The notes under the pieces were generated by a model. It made no database searches, was not told where the DNA came from, and worked only from the letters and a program-made list of their open reading frames with translations. From the NCBI RefSeq assembly GCF_002294985.1, contig NZ_NSGE01000006.1, positions 186,001 to 250,000 on the forward strand: a DNA stretch of 64,000 bases. The letters run 5' to 3'. Source of the stretch: Mesorhizobium sp. WSM3862. GTDB lineage: Bacteria; Pseudomonadota; Alphaproteobacteria; Rhizobiales; Rhizobiaceae. Within the stretch, counting starts at the first letter, position 1, and every line of letters begins with the position of its first letter. A program made the translations under genes and the position numbers. Positions 52,251-60,218 of the stretch are shown one piece after another.

Positions 52251-53639
52251 TCAACGCCGGGGGCTTCGATCGGGTTCCACAAGCTTGATCTCTCTGGAAA
52301 AATCGCTGCGCACGATGCCGTGCCGCTGCAGCTTGTCGTAGAAGGTCTTGCGCGGAATGCCGAGCGCCTCGATCGTACGCCGGACATCGCCGCCATTGCG
52401 GCCAAGTGTCTCGCGGATGATCTCGGCCTCGTAGCGCTCCAGCCGTTCCGGCAAGGGCATCGAGACGTCCAAATCTGTCGGCTGAGCGGCGGGGCTGCTG
52501 CCGATCTCTTCCAGTCCGAGCACGAAGCGCTCGGCAAAATGGACGAGCTCGCGGACATTGCCCGGCCAGTCGTGTTCGCGCAGATGGCGCTGGACGGCGG
52601 CCGGCGCCGCGGGCACCTGGCGATGAAAGCGGGCGGCGGCGCGCTCGGCGAAGTACCCGAACAGCAGCGGCACGTCGTCCCGGCGCTCGCGCAGCGGCGG
52701 GATCGAAAGCGTCACCACATTGAGCCGATAATAGAGGTCTTCGCGGAAATTGCCGCGCTGGCCGGGATCGCCGAGATCGACCTTGGCGGCGGCAACGACG
52801 CGCAGGTCGACGGGCCGGATTTCGTTGGTGCCGAGTGGCGTCACCTCGCGCATTTCGAGCACGCGCAGCATCTGCACCTGAGTGGAGGGGGGCATGCTTT
52901 CGATCTCGTCGAGGAACAGCGTGCCGCCGCTCGAATGCTCGATGCGGCCGACGCGCTTCTTCTGCGCGCCGGTGAAGGCGCCGGCCTCATGACCGAACAA
53001 CTCGCTTTCGATCACCGTCTCCGGCAACGTGCCGCAATTGAGCGCGACGAAATTGCCCTTGGCGCGGCGGCTCCAGCGATGCAGCAGGCTCGCCACCACC
53101 TCCTTGCCCGAGCCTGTCTCGCCGGTAACCAGCACATCGACATCGGTGTCGGCGATCTGTCTCAGCGTGCGGCGCAGCCGCTCCATAGCCGGTGTCTGGC
53201 CGATCAGCGGAAGGCCTTCCTGCGCCTGCTCGGCCGCTTCGCGCAAGGCGCGGTTCTCCATAACAAGACGGCGCTTTTCCGCGGCGCGCCATACACTTTG
53301 CGCCAGCCGGTCGGCGGCGAAGGGCTTGGTGATGAAGTCATAGGCGCCGTCCTTGATCGCCTTCACCGCCATGGCGATATCGCCGTGCCCGGTGACGAGG
53401 ATGACGGGGATATCCGGGTCAAGGTCGACCACGAGGTCGAAAAGCTGCAGGCCGTCCATCTCGGGCATGCGGATGTCTGACACCACGACGCCGGCAAAGC
53501 CGGCATCGAGGCCGGCGAGTGCCTCGCTTGCCGAGGAAAAGGCAGACACGGCAAAACCGGCGAGTTCGAGCGTCTGCTTCGTCGCCTTGAGCAGGTCGCT
53601 ATCGTCATCGATCAGGATGACCGGACTGCCGTCTGTCAT
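52251..53639 (-). CDS. dctD: C4-dicarboxylate transport response regulator DctD
   Basis: Sigma54-dependent activator of dctA, 462 residues. The receiver domain has phospho-acceptor Asp55 (VVVSDIRMPEMDG). The AAA+ domain has Walker A TGETGSGKE, the sigma54-contacting loop GAFTGA and GGTLFLDEIES. A Fis-type helix-turn-helix ends it (GGDVRRTIEALGIPRKTFYD, about 425-450). The start overlaps the dctB stop by four bases. It should bind the TTGTGC-N8-GCACAA dyad upstream of dctA. Confidence 0.95.
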   Translation of the reverse strand: MTDGSPVILIDDDSDLLKATKQTLELAGFAVSAFSSASEALAGLDAGFAGVVVSDIRMPEMDGLQLFDLVVDLDPDIPVILVTGHGDIAMAVKAIKDGAYDFITKPFAADRLAQSVWRAAEKRRLVMENRALREAAEQAQEGLPLIGQTPAMERLRRTLRQIADTDVDVLVTGETGSGKEVVASLLHRWSRRAKGNFVALNCGTLPETVIESELFGHEAGAFTGAQKKRVGRIEHSSGGTLFLDEIESMPPSTQVQMLRVLEMREVTPLGTNEIRPVDLRVVAAAKVDLGDPGQRGNFREDLYYRLNVVTLSIPPLRERRDDVPLLFGYFAERAAARFHRQVPAAPAAVQRHLREHDWPGNVRELVHFAERFVLGLEEIGSSPAAQPTDLDVSMPLPERLERYEAEIIRETLGRNGGDVRRTIEALGIPRKTFYDKLQRHGIVRSDFSREIKLVEPDRSPRR

Positions 53640-55501
53640 GTGGGGTCAGCCTTCGAGAGATGGATGGTGAAGCGGGTGCCGCTCCCACTGCTTGTCACCT
53701 CGATGCGCCCGTCATAGTCGGCGACGATGTCCTTCGAGATGACGAGCCCGAGCCCCAAGCCCTTTTCCTTCGAGGTATTGAAAGGCGTGAACAGCGATTT
53801 CAGGATCGCGGGCGGAATCCCCGGTCCGTTATCGGACACGATCAGCGCGACGCCTTCGGCGGTTTCCGCGGCGGACACTTCGACCCGAGCACCGTCACGC
53901 CCGTCGAGCGCTTCCAGCGCGTTCTGGAACAGGTTGATCAGCACCTGCTCGAGCCGCAGTCGGTTGCCCATCACTTTCATCGTCGCCGGTGGCAGCGTGA
54001 TCGCCAGCGCGTCCAGCCGGCCGGCAAAGCGGCTCCTGAGCAGCACCACGGCGCCTTCGATGACGCTGCGCAACTCGACCGGCTCGGCGGCGGTGCGACC
54101 CTTGCGGGCGAAAGCTTTCAGCTCCTCGGTAATGGAGCCGATGCGTTCGGTCAGCGCGGCGATGGCGCCGAGATTTTCCTCCGCCGGCGCCGTCTGCTTG
54201 CGTTCCAGGAAAACGCGCGCATTGTCGGCATAGGCGCGGATGGTCGCCACCGGCTGGTTTATCTCATGCGCGACGCCCGCGGCAACCTGGCCGAGCGTCG
54301 CCAGGCGGTTGGCCTGCACCAGCTCCTGCTGCATGACCTGCAGCTTGGCTTCGGTGCTGCGGTGGTCGGCGATCTCGGCCTGCAGCCGGTCGCGCGCGAG
54401 GCTGAGGTCCTGCGTGCGCTCGACGACGCGCCGTTCGAGTTCGGCGCGCGCCGCCTGCTCGGCAGCGATCCGCATCTGCGCGGACTGCCGGCGCCACAAC
54501 AGATAGGCGGCCAAAGCGAGCAGCGGGACAAGGACGCCGAGGGCCAACAAACGCATTTCGCGCTGCGCCGCCGCGATCGGCGCTTCCGCCAGCACGAGAT
54601 AGTCGAGGCGCCATGGCGTCGACGGCACGGCGGTGGATAGCCGCAGATACTCCGCGTCGCTGCCGCCGGGCGTGATGGCGTGCACCAACGCGACATCGGG
54701 GCTGAGCGGTTGTGGCCTCGTGATGGGCAACGGCACCAGCGGAGCCTCGCCGAACTGCTGGCTGGCGCGGATGTCGGCCGCGACTGGAGCGGCCAGCGGC
54801 GCCGTCGTCATGAAGCGCCAGGAGGGCACGCTGGTGATCAGCACCACCCCATGCTCGTCGCTGACATAGGCCGGGCGGTTCGCCTCGTGCCAGTCGGCTT
54901 CGAGCTGGTCGAACTCCATCTTGACCACGACGACGCCGAGCGGGGCCGCCGCACTCCCGACACGGCGCGAAATGTAGAGGCCCGGGCGCTTGCTGACATT
55001 GCCGAGCGCGAAATACTCAGCCGTGCCGGATTGCATGGCGCCCGAGAAATAGGCGCGAAAACCGTAGTCATTGCCGACGAAGCTTACCGGCTCGCGCCAG
55101 TTGCTGGAAGCGATGGCCAGCCCGTCCGGGCCGGTGACGTAAAGCACCGAGGCCTTGGTGCCCGAAACCAGCCCTTCGAGCTTGCGGTTCAGCACGTCGA
55201 TCGAGGCGGGGCTGCGCTCAGCGAGCGCGTCATGCACCTGCTGGTCTTCGGACAGAAGCAGCGGCAGCGCGCGCGGATTTTCCAGCACCGCGCGCAGCAG
55301 TGCCACCTTGAGATTGGCGTCGGTCCGCCCTTGCGCCGACAGCGCCTCGATCTCGGTCGAGCGCCCGTAGAGGCCGGCGCCATAGAGCGCTGCAAAGACG
55401 ATGAGAAGCGCCACCGCCGCAAACAGCAGCCAGGCGCGCCGCGCCCGCCCGGCGAGCAGTTCGGGCGTCGAAGCGAGGGCAGCGGCGGGGCGTTGCAGCA
55501 T
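53636..55501 (-). CDS. dctB: C4-dicarboxylate sensor histidine kinase DctB
   Basis: Inner-membrane sensor kinase of about 621 residues that detects C4-dicarboxylates together with DctA. The first membrane helix is at about residues 23-43, then a large periplasmic PDC sensor region (about 45-300), a second helix (LALGVLVPLLALAAYLLW) and a coiled coil. HisKA has LGQVAAGVAHEINQPVATIR, and HATPase has NLFQNALEAL and GLGLGLVISKDI. The start is uncertain. ATG 55501 is the first in-frame ATG outside the DctD-binding dyad; ATG 55516 and TTG 55528 are further upstream and none has a good ribosome-binding site. Confidence 0.93.
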   Translation of the reverse strand: MLQRPAAALASTPELLAGRARRAWLLFAAVALLIVFAALYGAGLYGRSTEIEALSAQGRTDANLKVALLRAVLENPRALPLLLSEDQQVHDALAERSPASIDVLNRKLEGLVSGTKASVLYVTGPDGLAIASSNWREPVSFVGNDYGFRAYFSGAMQSGTAEYFALGNVSKRPGLYISRRVGSAAAPLGVVVVKMEFDQLEADWHEANRPAYVSDEHGVVLITSVPSWRFMTTAPLAAPVAADIRASQQFGEAPLVPLPITRPQPLSPDVALVHAITPGGSDAEYLRLSTAVPSTPWRLDYLVLAEAPIAAAQREMRLLALGVLVPLLALAAYLLWRRQSAQMRIAAEQAARAELERRVVERTQDLSLARDRLQAEIADHRSTEAKLQVMQQELVQANRLATLGQVAAGVAHEINQPVATIRAYADNARVFLERKQTAPAEENLGAIAALTERIGSITEELKAFARKGRTAAEPVELRSVIEGAVVLLRSRFAGRLDALAITLPPATMKVMGNRLRLEQVLINLFQNALEALDGRDGARVEVSAAETAEGVALIVSDNGPGIPPAILKSLFTPFNTSKEKGLGLGLVISKDIVADYDGRIEVTSSGSGTRFTIHLSKADPT

Positions 55502-55508
55502 CGCCCAT

Positions 55509-55528
55509 TTGTGCATGATTTCGCACAA
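55509..55528. promoter_or_regulatory. Likely DctD upstream activator site
   Basis: TTGTGC (55509-55514) and GCACAA (55523-55528) are perfect inverted repeats with an 8-base spacer, the pattern I recall for DctD sites. The dyad centre lies about 118 bases upstream of the -24 GG of the dctA promoter, a normal enhancer distance. It abuts or overlaps the 5' end of dctB. Confidence 0.75.
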
Positions 55529-55634
55529 AGCACAATTCGAGCTATGCGGATCGCCGCACTGCGCTGTCGAATGGCAAAGCGCGTTGCGTCAGAAAACCAA
55601 ACAAAATCAATACTCGACGCCTTAAAGCGCAATC

Positions 55635-55650
55635 TGGCACGGCCGTTGCA
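55635..55650 (+). promoter_or_regulatory. Sigma54 (-24/-12) promoter of dctA
   Basis: TGGCAC (55635-55640), five bases, then TTGCA (55646-55650). The invariant GG (55636-55637) and GC (55648-55649) are exactly 10 bases apart, as sigma54 requires. It lies about 85 bases before the dctA start. Confidence 0.93.
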
Positions 55651-55735
55651 AATGCATCCGCAGCAGCCGCGAGGCTGTGAAGGTCAACTGCCCCGGGAGG
55701 TCGAGCTTCTCGATCGGGGCCGAACGGAGGACATC

Positions 55736-57070
55736 ATGCAGACGGCAATCGCTGCCGCGGAACCGCGCGGCAAAGTTCCCTTTTATCGGCATCTTTACGT
55801 GCAGGTCCTGGCGGCGATCGCCGCCGGCATCCTGCTCGGCCATTTCTATCCCGACATCGGCGCCTCGTTGAAGCCGCTCGGCGATGCCTTCATCAAGCTG
55901 GTCAAGATGGTGATCGCGCCAGTGATCTTCCTCACCGTCGCGACCGGCATCGCCGGCGTCTCCGACCTGCACAAGGTCGGCCGGGTCGCCGGCAAGGCGA
56001 TGATCTATTTCCTCGTCTTCTCGACACTGGCGCTCATCGTTGGCCTGATCGTGTCAAATGTCGTCCAGCCCGGCGCCGGCATGCACATCAATCCGGCGAC
56101 GCTCGACGCCTCGAAGGTCTCGACCTTCACCGAGAAGGCGCATGATACGACGATCGTCGGCTTCCTGCTGAACATCATCCCCGACACCATAACCGGCGCC
56201 TTCGCCCAGGGCGACATCCTGCAGGTGTTGTTCTTCTCGGTGCTGTTCGGCGTCGCTCTCGCTTTGGTCGGCGAGCGCGCTCGTCCGGTGGTCGACTTCC
56301 TGCAGGCGCTGACGGCGCCGATCTTCCGCCTCGTCGCCATCCTGATGAAGGCTGCGCCCATCGGCGCCTTCGGCGCCATGGCCTTCACCGTCGGCAAATA
56401 CGGCATCGGCGCGATCGCCAATCTCGCCTTCCTGATCGGCACCTTTTACCTGACGTCGCTGCTCTTCGTGCTGATCGTGCTGGGCGCGGTGGCATGGTAC
56501 AACGGCTTCTCCATCCTGGCGCTGATCCGCTACATCAAGGAAGAGCTGCTCCTGGTGCTGGGCACCTCATCGTCGGAGGCAGCACTTCCCGGCCTGATGG
56601 CCAAGATGGAGCGCGCCGGCTGCAATCGCTCGGTGGTCGGTCTTGTCATCCCGACCGGCTATTCTTTCAACCTCGACGGCACCAACATCTACATGACGCT
56701 GGCAGCGCTGTTCATCGCCCAGGCGACCGATACGCCGCTCACCTTCGGCGACCAGATCCTGCTGCTGCTCGTTGCCATGCTGAGCTCCAAGGGTGCCGCC
56801 GGCATCACCGGCGCCGGCTTCATCACCTTGGCGGCCACGCTTTCGGTCGTGCCTTCGGTGCCGGTTGCCGGCATGGCGCTGATCCTCGGCGTGGACCGCT
56901 TCATGTCGGAGTGTCGCGCGCTCACCAACTTCGTCGGCAATGCCGTCGCGACCATCGTCGTGGCGCGCTGGGAAGGCGAGCTCGACCAGAAGCAGTTCGC
57001 CGCCGCCATGGCCGGCCAGATGCCGGAGGAGGCAGACCTCGCGCTCTCAGGCGGCCTGCAGCCGGCCTGA
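55736..57070 (+). CDS. dctA: C4-dicarboxylate transporter DctA
   Basis: Inner-membrane symporter for succinate, fumarate and malate, essential for supplying nitrogen-fixing bacteroids in rhizobia. The 444-residue protein of the DAACS family has about eight helices plus two re-entrant loops. Markers are FIKLVKMVIAPVIFLTVATG, LGTSSSEAALPGLMAKME (serine-rich loop), VIPTGYSFNLDGTNIYMTLA and GVDRFMSECRALTNFVGNAVAT. GGAGG lies 5 bases before the ATG at 55736. It is driven by the sigma54 promoter and DctBD. Confidence 0.97.
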   Translation: MQTAIAAAEPRGKVPFYRHLYVQVLAAIAAGILLGHFYPDIGASLKPLGDAFIKLVKMVIAPVIFLTVATGIAGVSDLHKVGRVAGKAMIYFLVFSTLALIVGLIVSNVVQPGAGMHINPATLDASKVSTFTEKAHDTTIVGFLLNIIPDTITGAFAQGDILQVLFFSVLFGVALALVGERARPVVDFLQALTAPIFRLVAILMKAAPIGAFGAMAFTVGKYGIGAIANLAFLIGTFYLTSLLFVLIVLGAVAWYNGFSILALIRYIKEELLLVLGTSSSEAALPGLMAKMERAGCNRSVVGLVIPTGYSFNLDGTNIYMTLAALFIAQATDTPLTFGDQILLLLVAMLSSKGAAGITGAGFITLAATLSVVPSVPVAGMALILGVDRFMSECRALTNFVGNAVATIVVARWEGELDQKQFAAAMAGQMPEEADLALSGGLQPA

Positions 57071-57080
57071 GCGATCGAAA

Positions 57081-57135
57081 CAATTCCCGGAAAATTGCCT
57101 CGGTGACTTCACCGTAGCCTTCGATCCGGAGTTGC
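57081..57135. repeat. Structured palindromic repeat, copy 2 (after dctA)
   Basis: The outer arms CAATTCCCGGA (57081-57091) and TCCGGAGTTG (57125-57134) pair with one bulge and one wobble. The inner hairpin GGTG-ACTT-CACC is at 57102-57113. Positions 57100-57135 match 37401-37435 with three substitutions and one indel. The C-G pair of copy 1 is a T-A pair here. It lies 11 bases after the dctA stop. Confidence 0.75.
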
Positions 57136-57266
57136 ACAGACAAAGAGCGTCCACCCAAGCCGAAACAGGCCGTGGCTCCGCCGCGGCCTGTTCTTTTTGT
57201 CGGACGCCGCATAGGGTGGCGCGGGCCGGCATTCTTGCCGGTGCATCCAAGCGTGAGGGCCGGCGG

Positions 57267-57848
57267 ATGAGCAGCGCGTTTCCCGAGATCTACCTTGTCC
57301 GCCATGGCGAGACGGAATGGAGCGCATCGGGAAAGCATACCGGCCGCACCGACATTCCGTTGACCTCGGAAGGCGAACAGGCCGCAGGCGGCGTCGCCGA
57401 CCGCCTCAAGGAGCACACCTTCCAGGCGGTCTGGTCGAGCCCGTCGCAGCGCGCCTTCGACACCTGCCGGCTGGCCGGCTTCGGCGAGCGCGCGCTCAAG
57501 AAGGCCGACCTGCAGGAATGGGATTATGGCGCCTATGAAGGCGTGACAACGAAGGAAATCCTTGCCGGACGTCCGGGCTGGCAGTTGTTTCGCGACGGCT
57601 GCCCGGGCGGCGAGACGGCGGCCGATGTAGGCGCCAGGGCCAATGCGATCGTGGCCGAAATCCGGACGGTGGCCGGCAATGTGCTCATCTTCTCGAGCTC
57701 GCATTTCCTGCGCGTGCTTGCGGCGTGCTGGATCGGCCTGCCGCCGGAAGGCGGCGAACATTTCGTCCTCGATACCGCGAGCCTCAGCATCCTCGGCTAC
57801 GAGCACGACCTGACCGAGCCGGTCATCCGCCGCTGGAACCAAAAGTAG
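57267..57848 (+). CDS. Histidine phosphatase family protein
   Basis: Phosphoglycerate-mutase-like phosphatase of 193 residues. The catalytic RHGETEW motif (LVRHGETEWS, about residues 11-18) carries the phospho-histidine. SSPSQRAFDTC, WDYGAYEG and the second histidine in FSSSHFLRVLA complete the active site. The length and short insert suit a small-molecule phosphatase rather than glycolytic mutase; the substrate is unknown. ATG 57267 follows GGCGG and is the only reasonable start. It is convergent with the pseudouridine synthase gene, with a 12-base gap. Confidence 0.9.
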   Translation: MSSAFPEIYLVRHGETEWSASGKHTGRTDIPLTSEGEQAAGGVADRLKEHTFQAVWSSPSQRAFDTCRLAGFGERALKKADLQEWDYGAYEGVTTKEILAGRPGWQLFRDGCPGGETAADVGARANAIVAEIRTVAGNVLIFSSSHFLRVLAACWIGLPPEGGEHFVLDTASLSILGYEHDLTEPVIRRWNQK

Positions 57849-57860
57849 TTCCGGCCCCTG

Positions 57861-58625
57861 TTAAGCGGCAAGTATCGCCAGCTCCTCGGCCGTCAAATGC
57901 CGCGCCTTGCCCTTCGCGAGATCACCCAACTGCAGCCGCCCGATCGCCACCCGTACCAGCCTGAGCACGCCGATGTCGAAGGCGCCGAGCATGCGGCGGA
58001 TCTGGCGGTTGCGGCCTTCGTCGAGGACTATCTCCAGCCAGGCCGTGCGCCCGCCGCTGCGCAAGAGCGCGATCGAGCTCGCCGTCAGCAATTCCCCGTC
58101 GACGACAGCGCCTTGGCGGAACCGCTCGAGCATCTTCTCGTCGGGCACGGAAGCAATCTGCACATGATAGGTTTTGGCGACATGCGAGGCAGGATCGAGC
58201 AAACGGTTCGCCCAGCGCGTGTCGTTGGTCATCAACAGCAGACCTTCGCTCGCCTTGTCGAGACGCCCGACCGGCGACACGAAGGGCAGGTCGAGATCGG
58301 CAAGGCAGTCATAGACGGTGCCGCGTCCTTCGGGGTCGTCGCGCGTGGTGACCAGCCCGCGCGGCTTGTTGAGCATCAGATACACTTTTCGTTCCGCGGC
58401 GACCTGTGCGCCATCGACTGCGATGCGGTCGCGATCCGGATCGACGCGCAGCGACGGGTCGCGCGCCACCTTGCCGGCAACGCGCACGCGTCCTTCGGCG
58501 ATCATCAGTTCGGCCTGCTTGCGCGAGCAGAATCCTAGCTTCGAGAGCGCTCGGTTGAGGCTGACTTTTCCAGCGACCGGTCGTCGCGGGAATTCGGGAA
58601 GCTGTCGTAGGGGCTTGCGTGTCAT
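57861..58625 (-). CDS. RsuA/RluB/E/F-family rRNA pseudouridine synthase
   Basis: Modifies uridine to pseudouridine in rRNA. The 254-residue protein has an N-terminal S4 RNA-binding domain (SLNRALSKLGFCSRKQAELM, about 21-70) and the catalytic PVGRLDKASEGLLLMTND with its active-site aspartate. GRNRQIRRML near the C-terminus is also conserved. The start at MTRKPLRQLPEF (58625) is chosen because upstream codons lack S4-family similarity. Which rRNA position is modified (RluB, RluE or RsuA type) cannot be fixed here. Confidence 0.92.
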   Translation of the reverse strand: MTRKPLRQLPEFPRRPVAGKVSLNRALSKLGFCSRKQAELMIAEGRVRVAGKVARDPSLRVDPDRDRIAVDGAQVAAERKVYLMLNKPRGLVTTRDDPEGRGTVYDCLADLDLPFVSPVGRLDKASEGLLLMTNDTRWANRLLDPASHVAKTYHVQIASVPDEKMLERFRQGAVVDGELLTASSIALLRSGGRTAWLEIVLDEGRNRQIRRMLGAFDIGVLRLVRVAIGRLQLGDLAKGKARHLTAEELAILAA

Positions 58626-58825
58626 CGGCCGACAGATGCCATGCCGGGCGACGCCGGCGCAACCTGACCGGTGAATGTCGACTAGAGAAGCCGGCGTCGC
58701 GCTGGCGGCCCTCCTCGACGCACTGATCCTGGTGCTCACCGCCACCGGCGATCCGCGCGCCATGCTTCTCATCAACTGGCTGAAGGGCTCCTGTGGTGTC
58801 GATCCAGTCGCCGACCGCAATCAAA

Positions 58826-59311
58826 TCACGGTTCCGGCGGAGCGCTCAACCGCCGGTAAGGGAGGCCGTCGAAGGTTGCCGTCACAAAGCTCTTCACCGA
58901 CATCTTGCGCTTATGGCCGTCGCTGCAGGCATAGACCGGCCAGCCGGCCTCGCTGCATTCGCTGGCCGCGCAGAGGCGGGCAAGGCAGTTGCCGACAGTC
59001 AGCCGGAAGCCACCTTTGCCGGCGAAGCCCTGCAGCAGGCTGCCATCGGCCGAGCGCCATGTCCGCTGGCGAAATTCCGGCCGCAGGGCCAAAGGTTCGA
59101 GAGGGGCGGCGAGATTGGCGGTGCCGGTACGCGCTATGAGCTGAAGACGGTACCGGGCCATCCCGGTCGTATAGGCGGTTACGAGGTCGGACTCACCCGA
59201 ATACGCGGACGCCAGATCGGAGCGGTCGAAGAGAGCAGCCGCTCGCTCGCCTGCTTCTGTTGGCCTCGCAAGGGCAACAAGGGCGACAAGGGCCAAACAA
59301 GCTCGCACCAT
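58826..59311 (-). CDS. Secreted hypothetical protein
   Basis: 161-residue protein with a predicted signal peptide (MVRACLALVALVALARPTEA). The mature part has four cysteines in its second half (NCLARLCAASEC, then VYACSDGHKRK), suggesting disulfide bonds, and ends SFVTATFDGLPYRRLSAPPEP. No family was recognised. The start at 59311 is selected because it gives the signal sequence; nineteen in-frame codons upstream lack support. It lies downstream of the acyltransferase-like gene on the same strand, 108 bases away. Confidence 0.6.
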   Translation of the reverse strand: MVRACLALVALVALARPTEAGERAAALFDRSDLASAYSGESDLVTAYTTGMARYRLQLIARTGTANLAAPLEPLALRPEFRQRTWRSADGSLLQGFAGKGGFRLTVGNCLARLCAASECSEAGWPVYACSDGHKRKMSVKSFVTATFDGLPYRRLSAPPEP

Positions 59312-59419
59312 TTTGATTTCCAGCAGCCATGCATCTCCGGCCTGCCAGCGCCCCCGGCTGCCTTCCACACCATCCCGCCAATTGCTGCGCGGTGCAAGCC
59401 GCTGCGCGAATAACCCGTG

Positions 59420-59860
59420 TCACCCATTGGGCGCCGGCGGCAGTTCGAACAGGGTGGCGCCATTCTCCTGTCCCCGCTCGACATAGCCGATGAGCCGAAA
59501 CCATTTTGCGACGTCCGGTCCATCGAGCCAGCTGCGCGAGTGCACGGGCAGGTTGCCGGCGAGCGCCTGGATGTGGCGGATGTGACGCCTGCAGAAGCGA
59601 ACGGTTGCCGCTCTGAAGAAGTCCTCCTGCGCGGCAAACAGCGTGTCGGCCGCGTCGCCATGCTCATGCCAGGCGATAAAGGCGACGGCCTGCGCGCCCT
59701 CGACCAGCGCATGCGCCCGGCCTTCCTTCAGGTTCATCATCAGATTGTCGTAGGCGGCCTTGCTGTCCTTGCCGGCCGCCAGGTACTCGTCCGACATTCG
59801 CTTGGACAGGCCGCGGAAAACATCCTCGAGATCTCCGACCGTCGCTGCGCGTGCTCTCAT
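59420..59860 (-). CDS. GNAT-like acyltransferase (phage DUF2833-like)
   Basis: 146-residue protein beginning MRARAATVGDLEDVFRGLSK, with AGGAGGAGAA directly before the ATG at 59860. The order of elements (N-terminal R-x-A-T-x-x-D-L, central AFIAWHEHGDAADTLFAA, C-terminal SWLDGPDVAKWFRLIGYVE and GATLFELPP) resembles the GNAT fold. In detail it recalls the small phage acyltransferase family DUF2833 of T7-like viruses. That similarity is from memory and weak. No other phage gene is present nearby. Acyl acceptor unknown. Confidence 0.55.
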   Translation of the reverse strand: MRARAATVGDLEDVFRGLSKRMSDEYLAAGKDSKAAYDNLMMNLKEGRAHALVEGAQAVAFIAWHEHGDAADTLFAAQEDFFRAATVRFCRRHIRHIQALAGNLPVHSRSWLDGPDVAKWFRLIGYVERGQENGATLFELPPAPNG

Positions 59861-60218
59861 TTCTCCTCCTGACAGCCCGGCGGGAGTTTGCCCCATGGGA
59901 GGAGGATCACCAAGCAAATGAAATCCACCATGCGCCTGACGCGCGCAAATGCATTTCACTTGGCTTAGCTGGCCGGTTGCCGCGCTCCCTGCGAGGCGCA
60001 GCCTCGATTCCCCAATGGACACAGGTGTCCATTCAAGCTAAGTTCGCGCCGCGCGAAGCTCGACGACTTTTGTCGAACCGCGGCAGAACGGGATGGGTTA
60101 TGGGCTTTCGAGGACGGGGCGAGTTGATGCGCCGGTTTCGGTACTGCGCCGCCGATATGGCGTCTCAGGGTTTCATGGCACCGTTGCACTATCGCTCAAG
60201 TGATGCGGGCCTGAGCGC
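59861..60218. other. Divergent spacer before soxB with a perfect operator-like dyad
   Basis: This 358-base spacer has no convincing gene. It contains AATGGACACAGGTGTCCATT (60014-60033), a perfect 9-bp inverted repeat around AG. The dyad is flanked by an outer pair CTTAGCT (59974-59980)/AGCTAAG (60036-60042). Such a dyad is typical of a dimeric GntR- or TetR-like repressor site. It could govern soxBDA to the right or the acyltransferase-like gene to the left. Confidence 0.6.

Noticed and set aside
59420..59860. Prophage remnant around the DUF2833-like gene
   Set aside because: No integrase, structural gene, att-like repeat or tRNA junction is present near it. A single gene is not enough to call a prophage.
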